Source: Ruminococcus sp. YE71 (GTDB taxonomy: Bacteria; Bacillota; Clostridia; Oscillospirales; Ruminococcaceae). From it: a DNA stretch of 64,000 nt. How positions within the stretch are numbered: position 1 is the stretch's first letter; each line of letters starts with the position of its first letter. The DNA lies in assembly GCF_900119155.1 (NCBI RefSeq), contig NZ_FPIR01000012.1, positions 62,001 through 126,000 on the forward strand, read 5' to 3'. Positions 33,570-42,782 of the stretch are shown one piece after another. Position numbers and translations under genes: made by a program. The notes below the pieces were generated by a model. It saw nothing but the letters and a program-made list of their open reading frames with translations, had not been told where the DNA came from and made no database searches.

Positions 33570-36500
33570 GTGACCGAATTCGTACATCTGCACGTTCATA
33601 CCGAATACTCGCTGCTTGACGGCTGCTGCCGTGTGAGCGAGCTTGCGAAGCGTGCGGCAGAGCTTGGACAGACTGCCTGTGCGATCACCGATCACGGCAA
33701 CCTTTTCGGTGCTGTCGCCTTCTACGACAGCTGCAAAAAGGCAGGGATAAAGCCGATAATCGGCTGCGAGATGTACGTTTCGCCCTCTTCGCGCTTCGAC
33801 CGCACGGGGGAGAAGCCCTGCCACCTGATACTGCTGTGCAAGAACGAAGAGGGCTTCCGCAACCTGTCGAAGCTCTCTACGCTCAGCTATTCCGAGGGCT
33901 TTTACCGAAAGCCGAGGATAGACTTTAAGCTCCTTGAGGAATATCACGAGGGGCTTATCTGTCTTTCGGGGTGCCTTTCGGGAGAGGTGTCGAGGAAGCT
34001 GACCGACGGCGACACGGAGGGTGCGAAAGAGACCGCTCTCAGATACCGTCGGCTGTTTGGTGAGGACTACTTCATCGAGATACAGAGCCACGATTCCGAT
34101 GCACAGCGCAGCGTTTTCCCGAAGCTGATACGGCTCTCGCGGGAGACGGGGATACCCCTCTGCGCCACCAACGACGTCCACTACCTTGAATCGACCGACG
34201 GCAGCGCACAGGAGATACTCATGTGCATCAACACGGGCACTACCCTCGGCGACACGGGACGCCTGAAGCGTGATAGCGATGACTACTACCTGCGTTCGGG
34301 TGACGAGATGGCGGAGCTGTTTTCCCTCTGTCCCGAAGCTGTCGAAAACACCGTGCGTATCGCAGAGTGCTGTTCTTTCGACTTTGAGTTCGGCGTGACG
34401 AAGCTGCCTTTCTTCAAGCTGCCGAACGAGGCCGACCACACCGCCTTCCTCTGCTCGATGGCTGAAAAAGGCCTCGAAAAACGCTACGGCTCCCGACCCG
34501 AGGAAGCCTGCAAACGCCTTGAATACGAGCTGTCGGTCATCAAGCGCATGGGGTTCGTGGATTACTTTCTCATTGTGTGGGAGCTGGTGCGCTACGCAAA
34601 GACCCACGACATCCCCGTAGGCTGCGGACGCGGCTCGGGCGCGGGGAGCCTTGTCGCATACTGCATCGGCATCACCGACATCGACCCCATGAGGTACGGG
34701 CTCATCTTCGAGCGATTCCTCAACCCCGAGCGCGTCTCGATGCCCGATTTTGACATCGACTTCTGCACCGAGAAGCGGCACCTGATGATAAAGCACATCA
34801 TCGCACTCTACGGCGCAGACCACGTTGCGCAGATAACCTCCTTCGGAACGCTCGGCGCGAAGCAGGCTGTCCGCGACTGCGCGAGGGTGATGGGTCTGCC
34901 CTACAAAACGGGCGACACCGCCGCGAAAAGCATCCCGAGGGGGATGACCCTTGCCGACGCGCTGAAGCACTCTAAGGAGCTTGCGGCGCTCTACAGCGGC
35001 TCGGCGGAGTACCGCGGACTTATCGCAAACTCCCTGCGTATCGAGAGCCTGCCCCGAAACACCATGACCCACGCGGCGGGAGTGGTCATCACCAAAGACC
35101 CCGTTTCCGACTGCGTGCCCCTCTACATGAAGGACGAGCAGGTCACCACCCAGTTTGAAGCCCCGAACCTCGAACGACTGGGACTGCTGAAAATGGATAT
35201 ACTCGGCGTGAGCAATCTGACGGTCATGGACAAGTGCGTCAAGTCGGCAGGAGGCATCGACCTGCGGAAGATACTCGACAACGACAGACAGGTGTACGAG
35301 CTGTTCGCGAAGGGCACGACGCAGGGCATCTTCCAGTTCGAGAGCGAGGGCATCACCAACGTGGTCATGCAGATACGCCCCGAGAACATCGAGGAGCTGA
35401 TGGCGGTCATGTCGCTATACCGCCCGGGCCCGATGGAGTCGATACCGCTCTACATCCGCAACCGCCGCGACCCCTCTGCCGTGACCTACAAGCACCCCCT
35501 GCTGGCGGATATACTCGCCGAGACCTTCGGGTGCATCGTCTATCAGGAGCAGGTCATGCAGATATTCCGCACACTGGCAGGCTACTCCCTCGGGCGCGCC
35601 GACAAGGTCCGCCGCTCAATGGCGAAGAAGAAGCACGAGGAGCTGATGAAGGAACGTAAGGCGTTCATCTACGGCGACAGCGAGGTCTGCGGAGCGATAG
35701 CGAACGGCGTCCCCGAACAGACCGCAATCTCTGTTTTCGAGGAGATGCAAAGCTTTGCGTCCTATGCGTTCAACAAGTCTCATGCGGCGGCATATTCGAC
35801 CATCGCCTATCAGAACGCTTATCTCAAGACACATTACTACAGGCACTATATGGCGGCTCTCATGACCGTTACCCGTTACGATAAGCCCCATAAGCTGCCC
35901 GAATATATCGCCGAGGTGCGCAGGAGCGGAGTTGAGCTTCTGCCCCTCGACATCAACAGGAGCTCGGTGGATTTCACCGCCGAGGAGAACGGCATACGCA
36001 TCTCGCTGATGATAGTTAAGGGTCTCGGCGAGGGTTTTGCCGAAAGGCTCGTCGCCGAACGTGCAGAGAACGGCAGCTACAAGTCGCTTGCCGACCTCTG
36101 CTCGCGGATGTCGGTGGTAGGTATGTCCGCGAAGATGCTGGAGTCGCTGATAAAAAGCGGCGCTCTCGACTGCTTCGGGCACACGCGCCATTCGATGCTG
36201 CTCATCTACGACGTGATGCTCGGCGAGTCGCAGTACAACGCACGCAACATCGTGGCAGGTCAGCTGGATTTCTTTTCGATGGAGAGCGGCGAGGACAAAG
36301 CCGCACAGCAGGTACCCTACGCCGAGGAATTTCCGCCCGAACAGCTGCTGGCGTTCGAGCATGAGGTGACGGGTATGTACCTGTCGGGGCATCCGCTGGA
36401 CGGGTATATGCCCTTTGCGGACGCCTGCGGTGCGCTCACGGCGGCGCAGATATCCTCGGCGGACGAGACCGAGGGGCTGAAAAACGACACTGCTGCCGAG

Positions 36501-37004
36501 CTGATGGCGCAGGTGGATTCGGCGAAGCCATATCTTACGAAGAACGGCAGCGAGATGTGCTTCCTGACCGTCTCGGACAAGACGGGCGTATGTGAGGTCA
36601 TCGTGTTCGCCGACCTGTACGACGCGGTCCGTGGTCTGCTGAAACAGGGGACAGCCGTGCATATCATCGGCAGAGTCTCGGCTAAGGACGGCGACTCACC
36701 GAAGCTCATCGCCGAAGTCATCGAGTCGGGGGACAGGTTCCTGTTTTCCTGCGGCGGCAGGGGGCTGTGCGTCCGCACCGAGTCATATGAGACCGAGACG
36801 ATAGCGCGGATAAAACGCATCGCACTGAGATACCGCTCCGAGAACGGTTCGGGATTCACGGTGTTCCTTGCGGACAAACGCGCATCCCTGACCCTTAAAG
36901 AAGCGCCGCGGGTAAGACTGTCGGCAGAGCTTATCAAGGAACTGCAAAAAACGGTGGGCGCACGCAGCGTCATGTTTATGAAACGAAAGGAGTACAGACC
37001 CTGA
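33570..37004 (+). CDS. dnaE: DNA polymerase III subunit alpha (DnaE)
   Basis: A 1144-residue C-family replicative polymerase. An N-terminal PHP domain (HLHVHTEYSLLDG) is followed by palm, thumb and fingers with the catalytic aspartates in MPDFDIDF (about residue 390-396). The helix-hairpin-helix region and the OB-fold domain near the C terminus (FLTVSDKTGVCEVIVFADLY) complete the DnaE layout. There is no internal exonuclease insertion, so it is not PolC. In Gram-positive bacteria with PolC, DnaE extends primers on the lagging strand. The start is GTG 33570 behind GAGGTGA. A tiny ORF overlaps its stop codon. Confidence 0.94.
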   Translation: MTEFVHLHVHTEYSLLDGCCRVSELAKRAAELGQTACAITDHGNLFGAVAFYDSCKKAGIKPIIGCEMYVSPSSRFDRTGEKPCHLILLCKNEEGFRNLSKLSTLSYSEGFYRKPRIDFKLLEEYHEGLICLSGCLSGEVSRKLTDGDTEGAKETALRYRRLFGEDYFIEIQSHDSDAQRSVFPKLIRLSRETGIPLCATNDVHYLESTDGSAQEILMCINTGTTLGDTGRLKRDSDDYYLRSGDEMAELFSLCPEAVENTVRIAECCSFDFEFGVTKLPFFKLPNEADHTAFLCSMAEKGLEKRYGSRPEEACKRLEYELSVIKRMGFVDYFLIVWELVRYAKTHDIPVGCGRGSGAGSLVAYCIGITDIDPMRYGLIFERFLNPERVSMPDFDIDFCTEKRHLMIKHIIALYGADHVAQITSFGTLGAKQAVRDCARVMGLPYKTGDTAAKSIPRGMTLADALKHSKELAALYSGSAEYRGLIANSLRIESLPRNTMTHAAGVVITKDPVSDCVPLYMKDEQVTTQFEAPNLERLGLLKMDILGVSNLTVMDKCVKSAGGIDLRKILDNDRQVYELFAKGTTQGIFQFESEGITNVVMQIRPENIEELMAVMSLYRPGPMESIPLYIRNRRDPSAVTYKHPLLADILAETFGCIVYQEQVMQIFRTLAGYSLGRADKVRRSMAKKKHEELMKERKAFIYGDSEVCGAIANGVPEQTAISVFEEMQSFASYAFNKSHAAAYSTIAYQNAYLKTHYYRHYMAALMTVTRYDKPHKLPEYIAEVRRSGVELLPLDINRSSVDFTAEENGIRISLMIVKGLGEGFAERLVAERAENGSYKSLADLCSRMSVVGMSAKMLESLIKSGALDCFGHTRHSMLLIYDVMLGESQYNARNIVAGQLDFFSMESGEDKAAQQVPYAEEFPPEQLLAFEHEVTGMYLSGHPLDGYMPFADACGALTAAQISSADETEGLKNDTAAELMAQVDSAKPYLTKNGSEMCFLTVSDKTGVCEVIVFADLYDAVRGLLKQGTAVHIIGRVSAKDGDSPKLIAEVIESGDRFLFSCGGRGLCVRTESYETETIARIKRIALRYRSENGSGFTVFLADKRASLTLKEAPRVRLSAELIKELQKTVGARSVMFMKRKEYRP

Positions 37005-37171
37005 TGGAAGCGAAGGATTATATCGTAGCAAGGATAGACGGCGATTACGCCGTTCTTAAGGATACTGACAGCGGTGAGGAGCTGTTCATAGCACGCGCAC
37101 TTCTTCCCGAGGAAGCGGACGAGGGCGTGAAGCTCCACTGGGAAAACCTTATGTATACCGTTGTCGAATGA
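37004..37171 (+). CDS. 55-residue small protein, possibly DUF3006-like
   Basis: An ORF that starts inside the dnaE stop codon (TGATG) and encodes an acidic 55-residue protein with the pattern YIVARIDGDYAVLKD then LLPEEADEGVKLHW. Short proteins with such an R-I-D/E-G-D-Y/W-A-V-L segment form a small beta-barrel family (DUF3006 as I recall it), but the match is from memory. GAAAGGAGT lies about 20 bases upstream and translational coupling with dnaE is likely. Confidence 0.65.
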   Translation: MEAKDYIVARIDGDYAVLKDTDSGEELFIARALLPEEADEGVKLHWENLMYTVVE

Positions 37172-37206
37172 AATTCTTGTGAAAAGTATGGAATACACGG
37201 AAAATG

Positions 37207-37217
37207 TGTGATATAAT
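37207..37217 (+). promoter_or_regulatory. extended -10 promoter of the M16 peptidase genes
   Basis: TGTGATATAAT is a consensus -10 (37212-37217) with the TGn extension. The -35 region is poor (TGGAAT at the right distance). The same TGTGATATAAT string occurs in the promoters at 1.5 and 57.2 kb. Confidence 0.7.
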
Positions 37218-37260
37218 ATATCAGTAAGTGATTCGGATACAGAACGGAGTAAATGTATAT

Positions 37261-38568
37261 ATGTCATTTGAACTGAAAGAGGAAAGACCCGTTAAAGGGC
37301 TTTCGATAACCACGACTGCGGACAGCAAGTTCAATACCGAGACCATTATCGTCAGGTTCATCCTGCCTATCGAGCAGGAGACCACTCAGAAGCGCTGGAC
37401 GGTCATCTCGATGCTGACAGATGCCTGCGCCGCATACCCCGACAAGACGCTGCTCTCGCGCAGGCTCGCGGAGCTTTACGGAGCGTCGCTGTTCTCCTTC
37501 TCCTACAAGCTGGGGAACTATCAGGTGTCGGGCATCACCATGAGCAGCATCGGCGACAGGTACACCCTCAACGGCGAGGGCATAACCGCCGAGTGCGCGG
37601 AGCTCATGCTGGACTGCATCTTCAAGCCGCATATGAAGGACGGCGTGTTCGATGAACTGCTGTTTGAGAATTCACGTCAGGAGCTGGTGAACAAGATACG
37701 CAGCGCAGCCGACAACAGGCACACCTACGCCCTCAGACGTGCGGGGGAGATCGCCTTCAGGGGCGAGAGCTCGGCGGTGCAGCTGCTGGGCGAGGAGGAT
37801 ACCGCTCTTGCCATGACCGCTGAGGATGTATCGGAGGTCTACCGCGATATGCTCGCAAAGGGCTTTATCACCGTAAGCTTCTGCGGAGGCGGCACGAATA
37901 CCGAGGCACAGCGGATAGTCTCCGAAAGGCTCACGGAATTTGCAGGGAGCAGGGACTATGACGGCGAGGATATAAGAGGGCTGACATCCCTGTCCCCCCT
38001 CAAGCCCGAGCCCGAGTACGTCACCGAGCAGATAGACCAGAAGCAGTCGAAGCTGGTACTGGTATGCAAATCCGCCAGCGAGGACGAGTTCGCGGTTAAG
38101 CTCGCGGTGCTGATATACGGCGGCACACCTTTCTCGAAGCTGTTCATGAACGTCCGCGAGAAGATGTCCCTCTGCTACTACTGCCAGTCCAGTATGATAG
38201 AGGGCAAGGGCACCATGGTCATAGACAGCGGCGTTGCCCCCGGCGACGAGGAGAAAGCCCGTGCAGAGATACTTCGCCAGCTGACGCTGATGCAGCAGGG
38301 CGAGATAGACGAGGAAGAGTTAGAGGATACAAAGCGTTACTATATAGGTACGCTTCGTTCGATAAATGATTTCAGCGACGACCAGAATTCCTGGTTCTTC
38401 ACACGGTTCGGCAGGGGCGACCTGCTGACGCCGCAGGAGGCGGAGGAAAAGGTCAGAGCCGTTACGATGGAGCGGGTCATCGAAGCGATACGTTCATTTG
38501 CGCTTGACACAGTTTACACGCTCGAACCTACAGACAAGGACGCAGAGGGAGGCGATGAGGATGAGTAA
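37261..38568 (+). CDS. ymfF: M16-family peptidase-like protein, YmfF type (inactive subunit)
   Basis: A 435-residue protein with the two-domain M16 fold but no HxxEH zinc site; the equivalent N-terminal segment reads RLAELYGASLFSFSYK, a pattern seen in non-catalytic M16 partners. The C-terminal domain has FMNVREKMSLCYYC. It is paired with the active YmfH-type gene downstream, an arrangement known from B. subtilis ymfF/ymfH (AlbE/AlbF-like). Together they could form a heterodimeric peptidase. ATG 37261 is preferred, with CGGAG upstream; an in-frame ATG at 37228 lies too near the promoter. Confidence 0.82.
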   Translation: MSFELKEERPVKGLSITTTADSKFNTETIIVRFILPIEQETTQKRWTVISMLTDACAAYPDKTLLSRRLAELYGASLFSFSYKLGNYQVSGITMSSIGDRYTLNGEGITAECAELMLDCIFKPHMKDGVFDELLFENSRQELVNKIRSAADNRHTYALRRAGEIAFRGESSAVQLLGEEDTALAMTAEDVSEVYRDMLAKGFITVSFCGGGTNTEAQRIVSERLTEFAGSRDYDGEDIRGLTSLSPLKPEPEYVTEQIDQKQSKLVLVCKSASEDEFAVKLAVLIYGGTPFSKLFMNVREKMSLCYYCQSSMIEGKGTMVIDSGVAPGDEEKARAEILRQLTLMQQGEIDEEELEDTKRYYIGTLRSINDFSDDQNSWFFTRFGRGDLLTPQEAEEKVRAVTMERVIEAIRSFALDTVYTLEPTDKDAEGGDEDE

Positions 38569-39838
38569 GACCACGATAGAGATCATCACCGACCCCCGCA
38601 CAGGTGACAGCTACAAGCTCGTTCACCACAAGTCGGGGCTCGACCTGCTGCTGGCGCCGATGGAGGGATTCGTGACCACGGCTGCCATGTTCGGCACCAA
38701 CTATGGCTCGATAATCAACTGCTTCAAGACTACCGACGATGAGGATTTCGTGACCGTCCCCGACGGCATCGCACACTACCTCGAACACAAGCTGTTCGAG
38801 AACGAGGACAGCGACGTTTTCGAGCTTTACGCCGAGACGGGCGCGGACGGCAACGCCATGACAGGTTTTGAGAACACCATCTATCTGTTCACCTGCACCG
38901 AGAACTACCTCAAATCGCTGAAGATACTGCTGGAATTCGTGCAGAAGCCCTATTTCACGCAGGAGAACGTCGATAAGGAACAGGGCATAATCGCGCAGGA
39001 GATACGCATGACCCTCGACCTGCCGAAAAGACGCTGCTTCTTCAACCTGCTCAACGCCATGTATCACGAGCATCCCGTAAAGGTGGACATCGCAGGCAGC
39101 GAGGAATCCATAAAGAAGATAACCCCCGAGCTGCTGTACAAATGCTACAGCGCCTTCTACGACCTGCACAATATGGCTCTCGCAGTGGCGGGAAACCTTG
39201 ACGTTGACGAGGTCATCGCCCTCTGCGACGAGTGCCTTAAACCCTGCGAGGACAAGCACACCGAGGTGAAGATGCCCGACGAACCGCTGACCGTTGCCGA
39301 GCCGCTGGTCGAGGAGAACTTCGGCGTGGGCGTGCCGATATTCAGCATCGGCTTCAAGTGTGAGGCCTGCGAGCTCAGCGATATTATCGTAAAGGAGACC
39401 GAGGCGGAGCTGATGCTCTCGCTGCTGACAGGCAGGATGTCGCCGCTGGCTAAGCGCCTGCGCGATGAAAAGCTGGTGGTGGGACCGCTCGCCCATGAGG
39501 TGTTCGACGGAAGAGGTTTCTTCTCGCTCATAATCTCGGGCGAGTCGGATGACCCCGACCGCGTATGCTCCCTCATCTGCGAGGAGATAGAGCGCGTAAA
39601 GCGCGACGGCTTCTGCGAAGAGGATTTCGCACTGCTCAAAAAGGTCGAGTTCGGAGCAGGCGTCCGCAGCATGAACAGCCCCGAATCCTACGCCGAGAAT
39701 ATGCTTGCGTTCTACTTCGTGGGCGACAACGCCTTCGCACAGGAACGCGCCCTCGGACAGATAACACTTGACGACGTGAACAGGGCAGCGAAGGAACTGT
39801 TCGGTGAGAACAGGATGACACTCTCAGTCATCAGATAG
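38561..39838 (+). CDS. ymfH: M16-family zinc peptidase, YmfH type (active subunit)
   Basis: A 425-residue M16 metallopeptidase with an intact inverted zinc motif HYLEH (in GIAHYLEHKLFENED) and the downstream Glu in QEIRM. The second domain carries PLAKRLRDEKLVVG. The start overlaps the upstream partner by eight bases; ATG 38561 has GGGAGG ten bases before it, and ATG 38555 is the alternative. Likely substrate is a small peptide or pro-peptide, unknown here. Confidence 0.88.
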   Translation: MSKTTIEIITDPRTGDSYKLVHHKSGLDLLLAPMEGFVTTAAMFGTNYGSIINCFKTTDDEDFVTVPDGIAHYLEHKLFENEDSDVFELYAETGADGNAMTGFENTIYLFTCTENYLKSLKILLEFVQKPYFTQENVDKEQGIIAQEIRMTLDLPKRRCFFNLLNAMYHEHPVKVDIAGSEESIKKITPELLYKCYSAFYDLHNMALAVAGNLDVDEVIALCDECLKPCEDKHTEVKMPDEPLTVAEPLVEENFGVGVPIFSIGFKCEACELSDIIVKETEAELMLSLLTGRMSPLAKRLRDEKLVVGPLAHEVFDGRGFFSLIISGESDDPDRVCSLICEEIERVKRDGFCEEDFALLKKVEFGAGVRSMNSPESYAENMLAFYFVGDNAFAQERALGQITLDDVNRAAKELFGENRMTLSVIR

Positions 39839-39868
39839 GACCCTTTTAGGAAAGGAAATGAATGTAAA

Positions 39869-41233
39869 ATGCATCAGACAGCAATCTACTTCGTCGAGCA
39901 GGTCAGCGAAGAACTGCAAAAAAAGATAGAAGAGAACCCCGAAAAGGTGTTCTTCCCGAACTTCGGCAGCGGAAACAATATCTTCCGTGAGGGCATCACA
40001 GTCAAGCGCGAGCTGCTGACGATACCGGGCACGAATTTCACGATATACTGGTACGGTTTTCTCATCGCAGTGGGAATACTGCTGGCGATGTTCTACGGTT
40101 TCAGAAGGATGAAGTCGGTGGGCATCGACCCCGACAGAGCTACCGACGCGGTGCTGACGGGCTTCGTGGGCGCGATACTCGGCGCGAGAGCCTACTATAT
40201 CGCGTTCAATGACGACATCGGCTGGAGCGAGTTCTTCCGCTACCGCGACGGCGGCCTTGCCATCTACGGCGGACTCATCGGCGCGATACTCGTGGGCGGC
40301 ATCGTGACGAAGCTGCGCGGTCTGAAGCTGGCGACCATGCTGGACGTAGCCGCTCCCTGCTTCCTCATAGGACAGGGCATCGGACGCTGGGGCAACTTCT
40401 TCAATCAGGAAGCCTTCGGCTCGAACACCACTCTCCCCTGGGGAATGATGAGCAAGACGACTTCCGACTACATCGCCCTGCACTTCGACGATCTCGGTCA
40501 GAAGGTATACTCATATGTGCCCGTTCACCCCTGCTTTCTGTACGAATCGCTGTGGTGCGGCATCTGCCTGCTTTTCCTGCACCTGTATTTCAAGCACCGC
40601 AAGTTCGACGGCGAGATATTCCTCATGTATGCAGGTCTTTACGGTCTCGGCCGCTTCTTCATCGAGAGCACCCGCACAGACTCGCTCTACATCGCGAACA
40701 TAAAGGTATCGCAGCTGGTGGCAGGCACCTGTGTGCTGGCGTCCATCGTGCTGATAATCATATTCCGCAGCTCTGTAAAGCGCTCGAACTACAAGTTCTT
40801 CTATCAGACCGAGCTGTCCAAGCGTCAGCTTGCGGCAGTAGAGGCTTACGAGGCCAACGAGAAGGAACGCAGCGAGCTGAAAAAGAAGATAGCCGAAGCA
40901 AAGAAAAAGGGCGAGAGCTTCGCCGAGCTTGAGAAGGAATTCGACAGAAAATTCGGCAAGACCGCCAAGGAAGAGGCGAAGAAGAAGGCTGCCGAGCTGC
41001 ACGCCGAGAAGAAGGAACTCAAGGCGAAGATCAAAGCTGCCAAGGCCGCGAAGAACGAGACCGAACTGAAAAAGCTCAGGAGCGAGTACGCGGAGAAGTT
41101 CGGCGGGATTTTCGCGGAGAGCGCGTCGTCCTCCGAGCCCGAGGATGACGGATATACTTCAATCCTCGCAGACGATGACGAGGAGGAGAGCAGGGAAGCG
41201 GACAACGCTCCCGAGAGCACCGATAAGGAATAA
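39869..41233 (+). CDS. lgt: prolipoprotein diacylglyceryl transferase with a long charged C-terminal tail
   Basis: Lgt transfers diacylglycerol from phosphatidylglycerol to the lipobox cysteine, the first step in maturing the lipoproteins encoded in this window. The membrane core (about residues 50-305) shows YWYGFLIA, the essential HGL-like region YGGLIGAI, and the signature GQGIGRWGNFFNQE (168-181). Lgt is normally 250-300 residues; this one has 454. The extra 150 residues are a Lys/Glu/Ala-rich probable coiled coil (about 312-412) containing two related segments ending in KFG, then a strongly acidic disordered end. AAAGGA lies upstream of ATG 39869. Confidence 0.92.
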   Translation: MHQTAIYFVEQVSEELQKKIEENPEKVFFPNFGSGNNIFREGITVKRELLTIPGTNFTIYWYGFLIAVGILLAMFYGFRRMKSVGIDPDRATDAVLTGFVGAILGARAYYIAFNDDIGWSEFFRYRDGGLAIYGGLIGAILVGGIVTKLRGLKLATMLDVAAPCFLIGQGIGRWGNFFNQEAFGSNTTLPWGMMSKTTSDYIALHFDDLGQKVYSYVPVHPCFLYESLWCGICLLFLHLYFKHRKFDGEIFLMYAGLYGLGRFFIESTRTDSLYIANIKVSQLVAGTCVLASIVLIIIFRSSVKRSNYKFFYQTELSKRQLAAVEAYEANEKERSELKKKIAEAKKKGESFAELEKEFDRKFGKTAKEEAKKKAAELHAEKKELKAKIKAAKAAKNETELKKLRSEYAEKFGGIFAESASSSEPEDDGYTSILADDDEEESREADNAPESTDKE

Positions 41234-41259
41234 TTTTTTACCGAAAGGACGGATTCAAT

Positions 41260-42117
41260 ATGAGCAAGATAATCGACGGAAAACAGGTCTCGGCAGACGT
41301 TAAGGCGAGAATAGCCGAGGAAGCTGCCGCACTCAAAGCCGACAAGGGCATCGAGGTAGGCCTCGCGGTGGTCATCGTGGGCGACGACCCTGCTTCAAAG
41401 GTGTATGTCCGCAACAAGAAGCTCGCCTGTGAAGCTGTGGGCTTCAAGTCGTATGAGTACGCACTGCCCGCCGAGACTACCGAGGAACAGCTCCTTGAGT
41501 TGGTGGACGCCCTCAACAACGACCCGAAGGTGAACGGCATCCTCGTTCAGCTCCCTCTCCCGAAGCACCTGAACGACAAGGTGATAATCGACAACATCAA
41601 GGCTGAAAAGGACGTTGACGCGTTCCATCCCGTGAACGTGGGCAAGATAATGATAGGCGACTACAGCTTCCTGCCCTGCACCCCCGCAGGCGTTATGGAG
41701 CTAATCCACTCGACGGGCGTCGAGGTATCGGGCAAGCAGTGCGTAGTCATCGGACGCAGCAACATCGTCGGCAAGCCGATGGCGATGCTCCTTCTTCACG
41801 AGAGCGGCACCGTTACCGTATGCCACTCCAGGACCAAGAACCTGAAAGAGGTCTGCGCACAGGCCGACATTCTTGTGGCGGCAGTCGGCAGACCCAAGAT
41901 GATAACCGCCGACTATATAAAGGAAGGTGCGGTAGTCATTGACGTGGGCATGGACAGGGACGAGAACGGCAAGCTCTGCGGCGACGTTGACTTCGAGGAC
42001 TGCAAGGACAAGGCAGGCTGGATAACTCCCGTTCCCGGCGGAGTAGGACCTATGACCATCGCGATGCTGATGCAGAACACCCTGACCGCAGCGAAGCAGC
42101 AGAACGGTCTTATCTGA
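41260..42117 (+). CDS. folD: bifunctional methylenetetrahydrofolate dehydrogenase/cyclohydrolase
   Basis: A 285-residue enzyme interconverting 5,10-methylene-, methenyl- and 10-formyl-tetrahydrofolate in one-carbon metabolism. The catalytic Lys is in VYVRNKKLAC. QLPLPKHL is the substrate-binding loop, GRSNIVGKPMA the NADP-binding loop and TPVPGGVGPMT the C-terminal signature. AAAGGA precedes the ATG. It follows lgt closely and is followed by the rpsO promoter. Confidence 0.95.
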   Translation: MSKIIDGKQVSADVKARIAEEAAALKADKGIEVGLAVVIVGDDPASKVYVRNKKLACEAVGFKSYEYALPAETTEEQLLELVDALNNDPKVNGILVQLPLPKHLNDKVIIDNIKAEKDVDAFHPVNVGKIMIGDYSFLPCTPAGVMELIHSTGVEVSGKQCVVIGRSNIVGKPMAMLLLHESGTVTVCHSRTKNLKEVCAQADILVAAVGRPKMITADYIKEGAVVIDVGMDRDENGKLCGDVDFEDCKDKAGWITPVPGGVGPMTIAMLMQNTLTAAKQQNGLI

Positions 42118-42148
42118 TACGGGAAATGTAAAAGTTTTGTGAACGCTA

Positions 42149-42177
42149 TTTACAAACACACCGAAATAGTGTATAAT
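42149..42177 (+). promoter_or_regulatory. promoter of rpsO-pnp
   Basis: TTTACA (42149-42154), 17-bp spacer, TATAAT (42172-42177). Confidence 0.88.
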
Positions 42178-42319
42178 TATATCTGTTGTGAAAATACGTT
42201 CACGGCAAAATATCCGCAAAGGCAGTTTACGGGTAAAGCTCCGCACGGAGAATCATACCTGCCGTTTACTTCCTTGCAGGAAATCATGGGGCAGACCCCC
42301 GAGAAAGAGGTATTTCAAA
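42178..42319 (+). promoter_or_regulatory. rpsO 5' leader, candidate S15 autoregulatory RNA
   Basis: A 142-base leader with several short helices: GGCAG/CTGCC across 42231-42272, CTCC/GGAG, TTCCT-TGC-AGGAA and GGGG-CAGA-CCCC just before the ribosome binding site. S15 represses its own mRNA through structurally varied leaders in many bacteria; this one may be such a site. No known class is recognised by eye. Confidence 0.4.
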
Positions 42320-42586
42320 ATGCTTAGAAAAGACGAAAAGACAGCTGTTATCGAAGCTAACAGAACTCACGAGACCGACACAGGTTCCCCCGAGGTACAG
42401 ATCGCTATCCTTACCAAGCGCATCAACGATCTTACCGAGCACCTGAAGGTACACAAGAAGGATCACCACTCGAGAAGAGGTCTTCTCAAGATGGTAGGTA
42501 AGAGAAGAAACCTTCTCAACTACCTCAAGAGCAAGGACATCGAGAGATACAGAGCTACTATCGACAAGCTGGGTATCCGTAAGTAA
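42320..42586 (+). CDS. rpsO: 30S ribosomal protein S15
   Basis: An 88-residue protein of normal S15 length. [15 protein letters not shown] and [18 protein letters not shown] are the conserved 16S-binding helices, ending [12 protein letters not shown]. It binds the central domain of 16S rRNA early in 30S assembly. The start is ATG 42320 with AGAGG upstream; longer frames run into the leader. Codon use is strongly biased as in highly expressed genes. Confidence 0.97.
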   Translation: MLRKDEKTAVIEANRTHETDTGSPEVQIAILTKRINDLTEHLKVHKKDHHSRRGLLKMVGKRRNLLNYLKSKDIERYRATIDKLGIRK

Positions 42587-42602
42587 TTCGATAAAAACAG
42601 GC

Positions 42603-42648
42603 AGGCAGAGCGGTATTTTTTTACCGCCTCTGCCTTTGCGTGTTTTTT
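42603..42648 (+). terminator. terminator between rpsO and pnp
   Basis: A stem AGGCAGAG-CGGTA / TACCG-CCTCTGCCT with one bulged C and a T-rich loop is followed by TTGCGTGTTTTTT. It probably ends most rpsO transcripts, with partial read-through into pnp. Confidence 0.8.
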
Positions 42649-42658
42649 AAGGTCATTT

Positions 42659-42750
42659 GAAACGGCGGCGGTGAACGCCCTTAGCGATAAACAGAGTGCA
42701 AGAATATGAATGTTTTTGCGCTGTGTTTATTGCTAAATGTTCACCGTTTC
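42659..42750 (+). promoter_or_regulatory. long double-stranded leader hairpin of pnp
   Basis: Two arms pair over about 35 bp: CGGTGAAC (42669-42676) with GTTCACCG (42739-42746), then TTAGC/GCTAA, ATAAACA/TGTTTAT and GCAA/TTGC, with a small internal loop and a few wobbles. In E. coli a comparable pnp leader duplex is cut by RNase III and then destroyed by PNPase, giving autocontrol. The gene position and shape fit the same role here. Confidence 0.7.
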
Positions 42751-42782
42751 CACATCGTAAATCGAAAGGAATGGTTGCTAAG

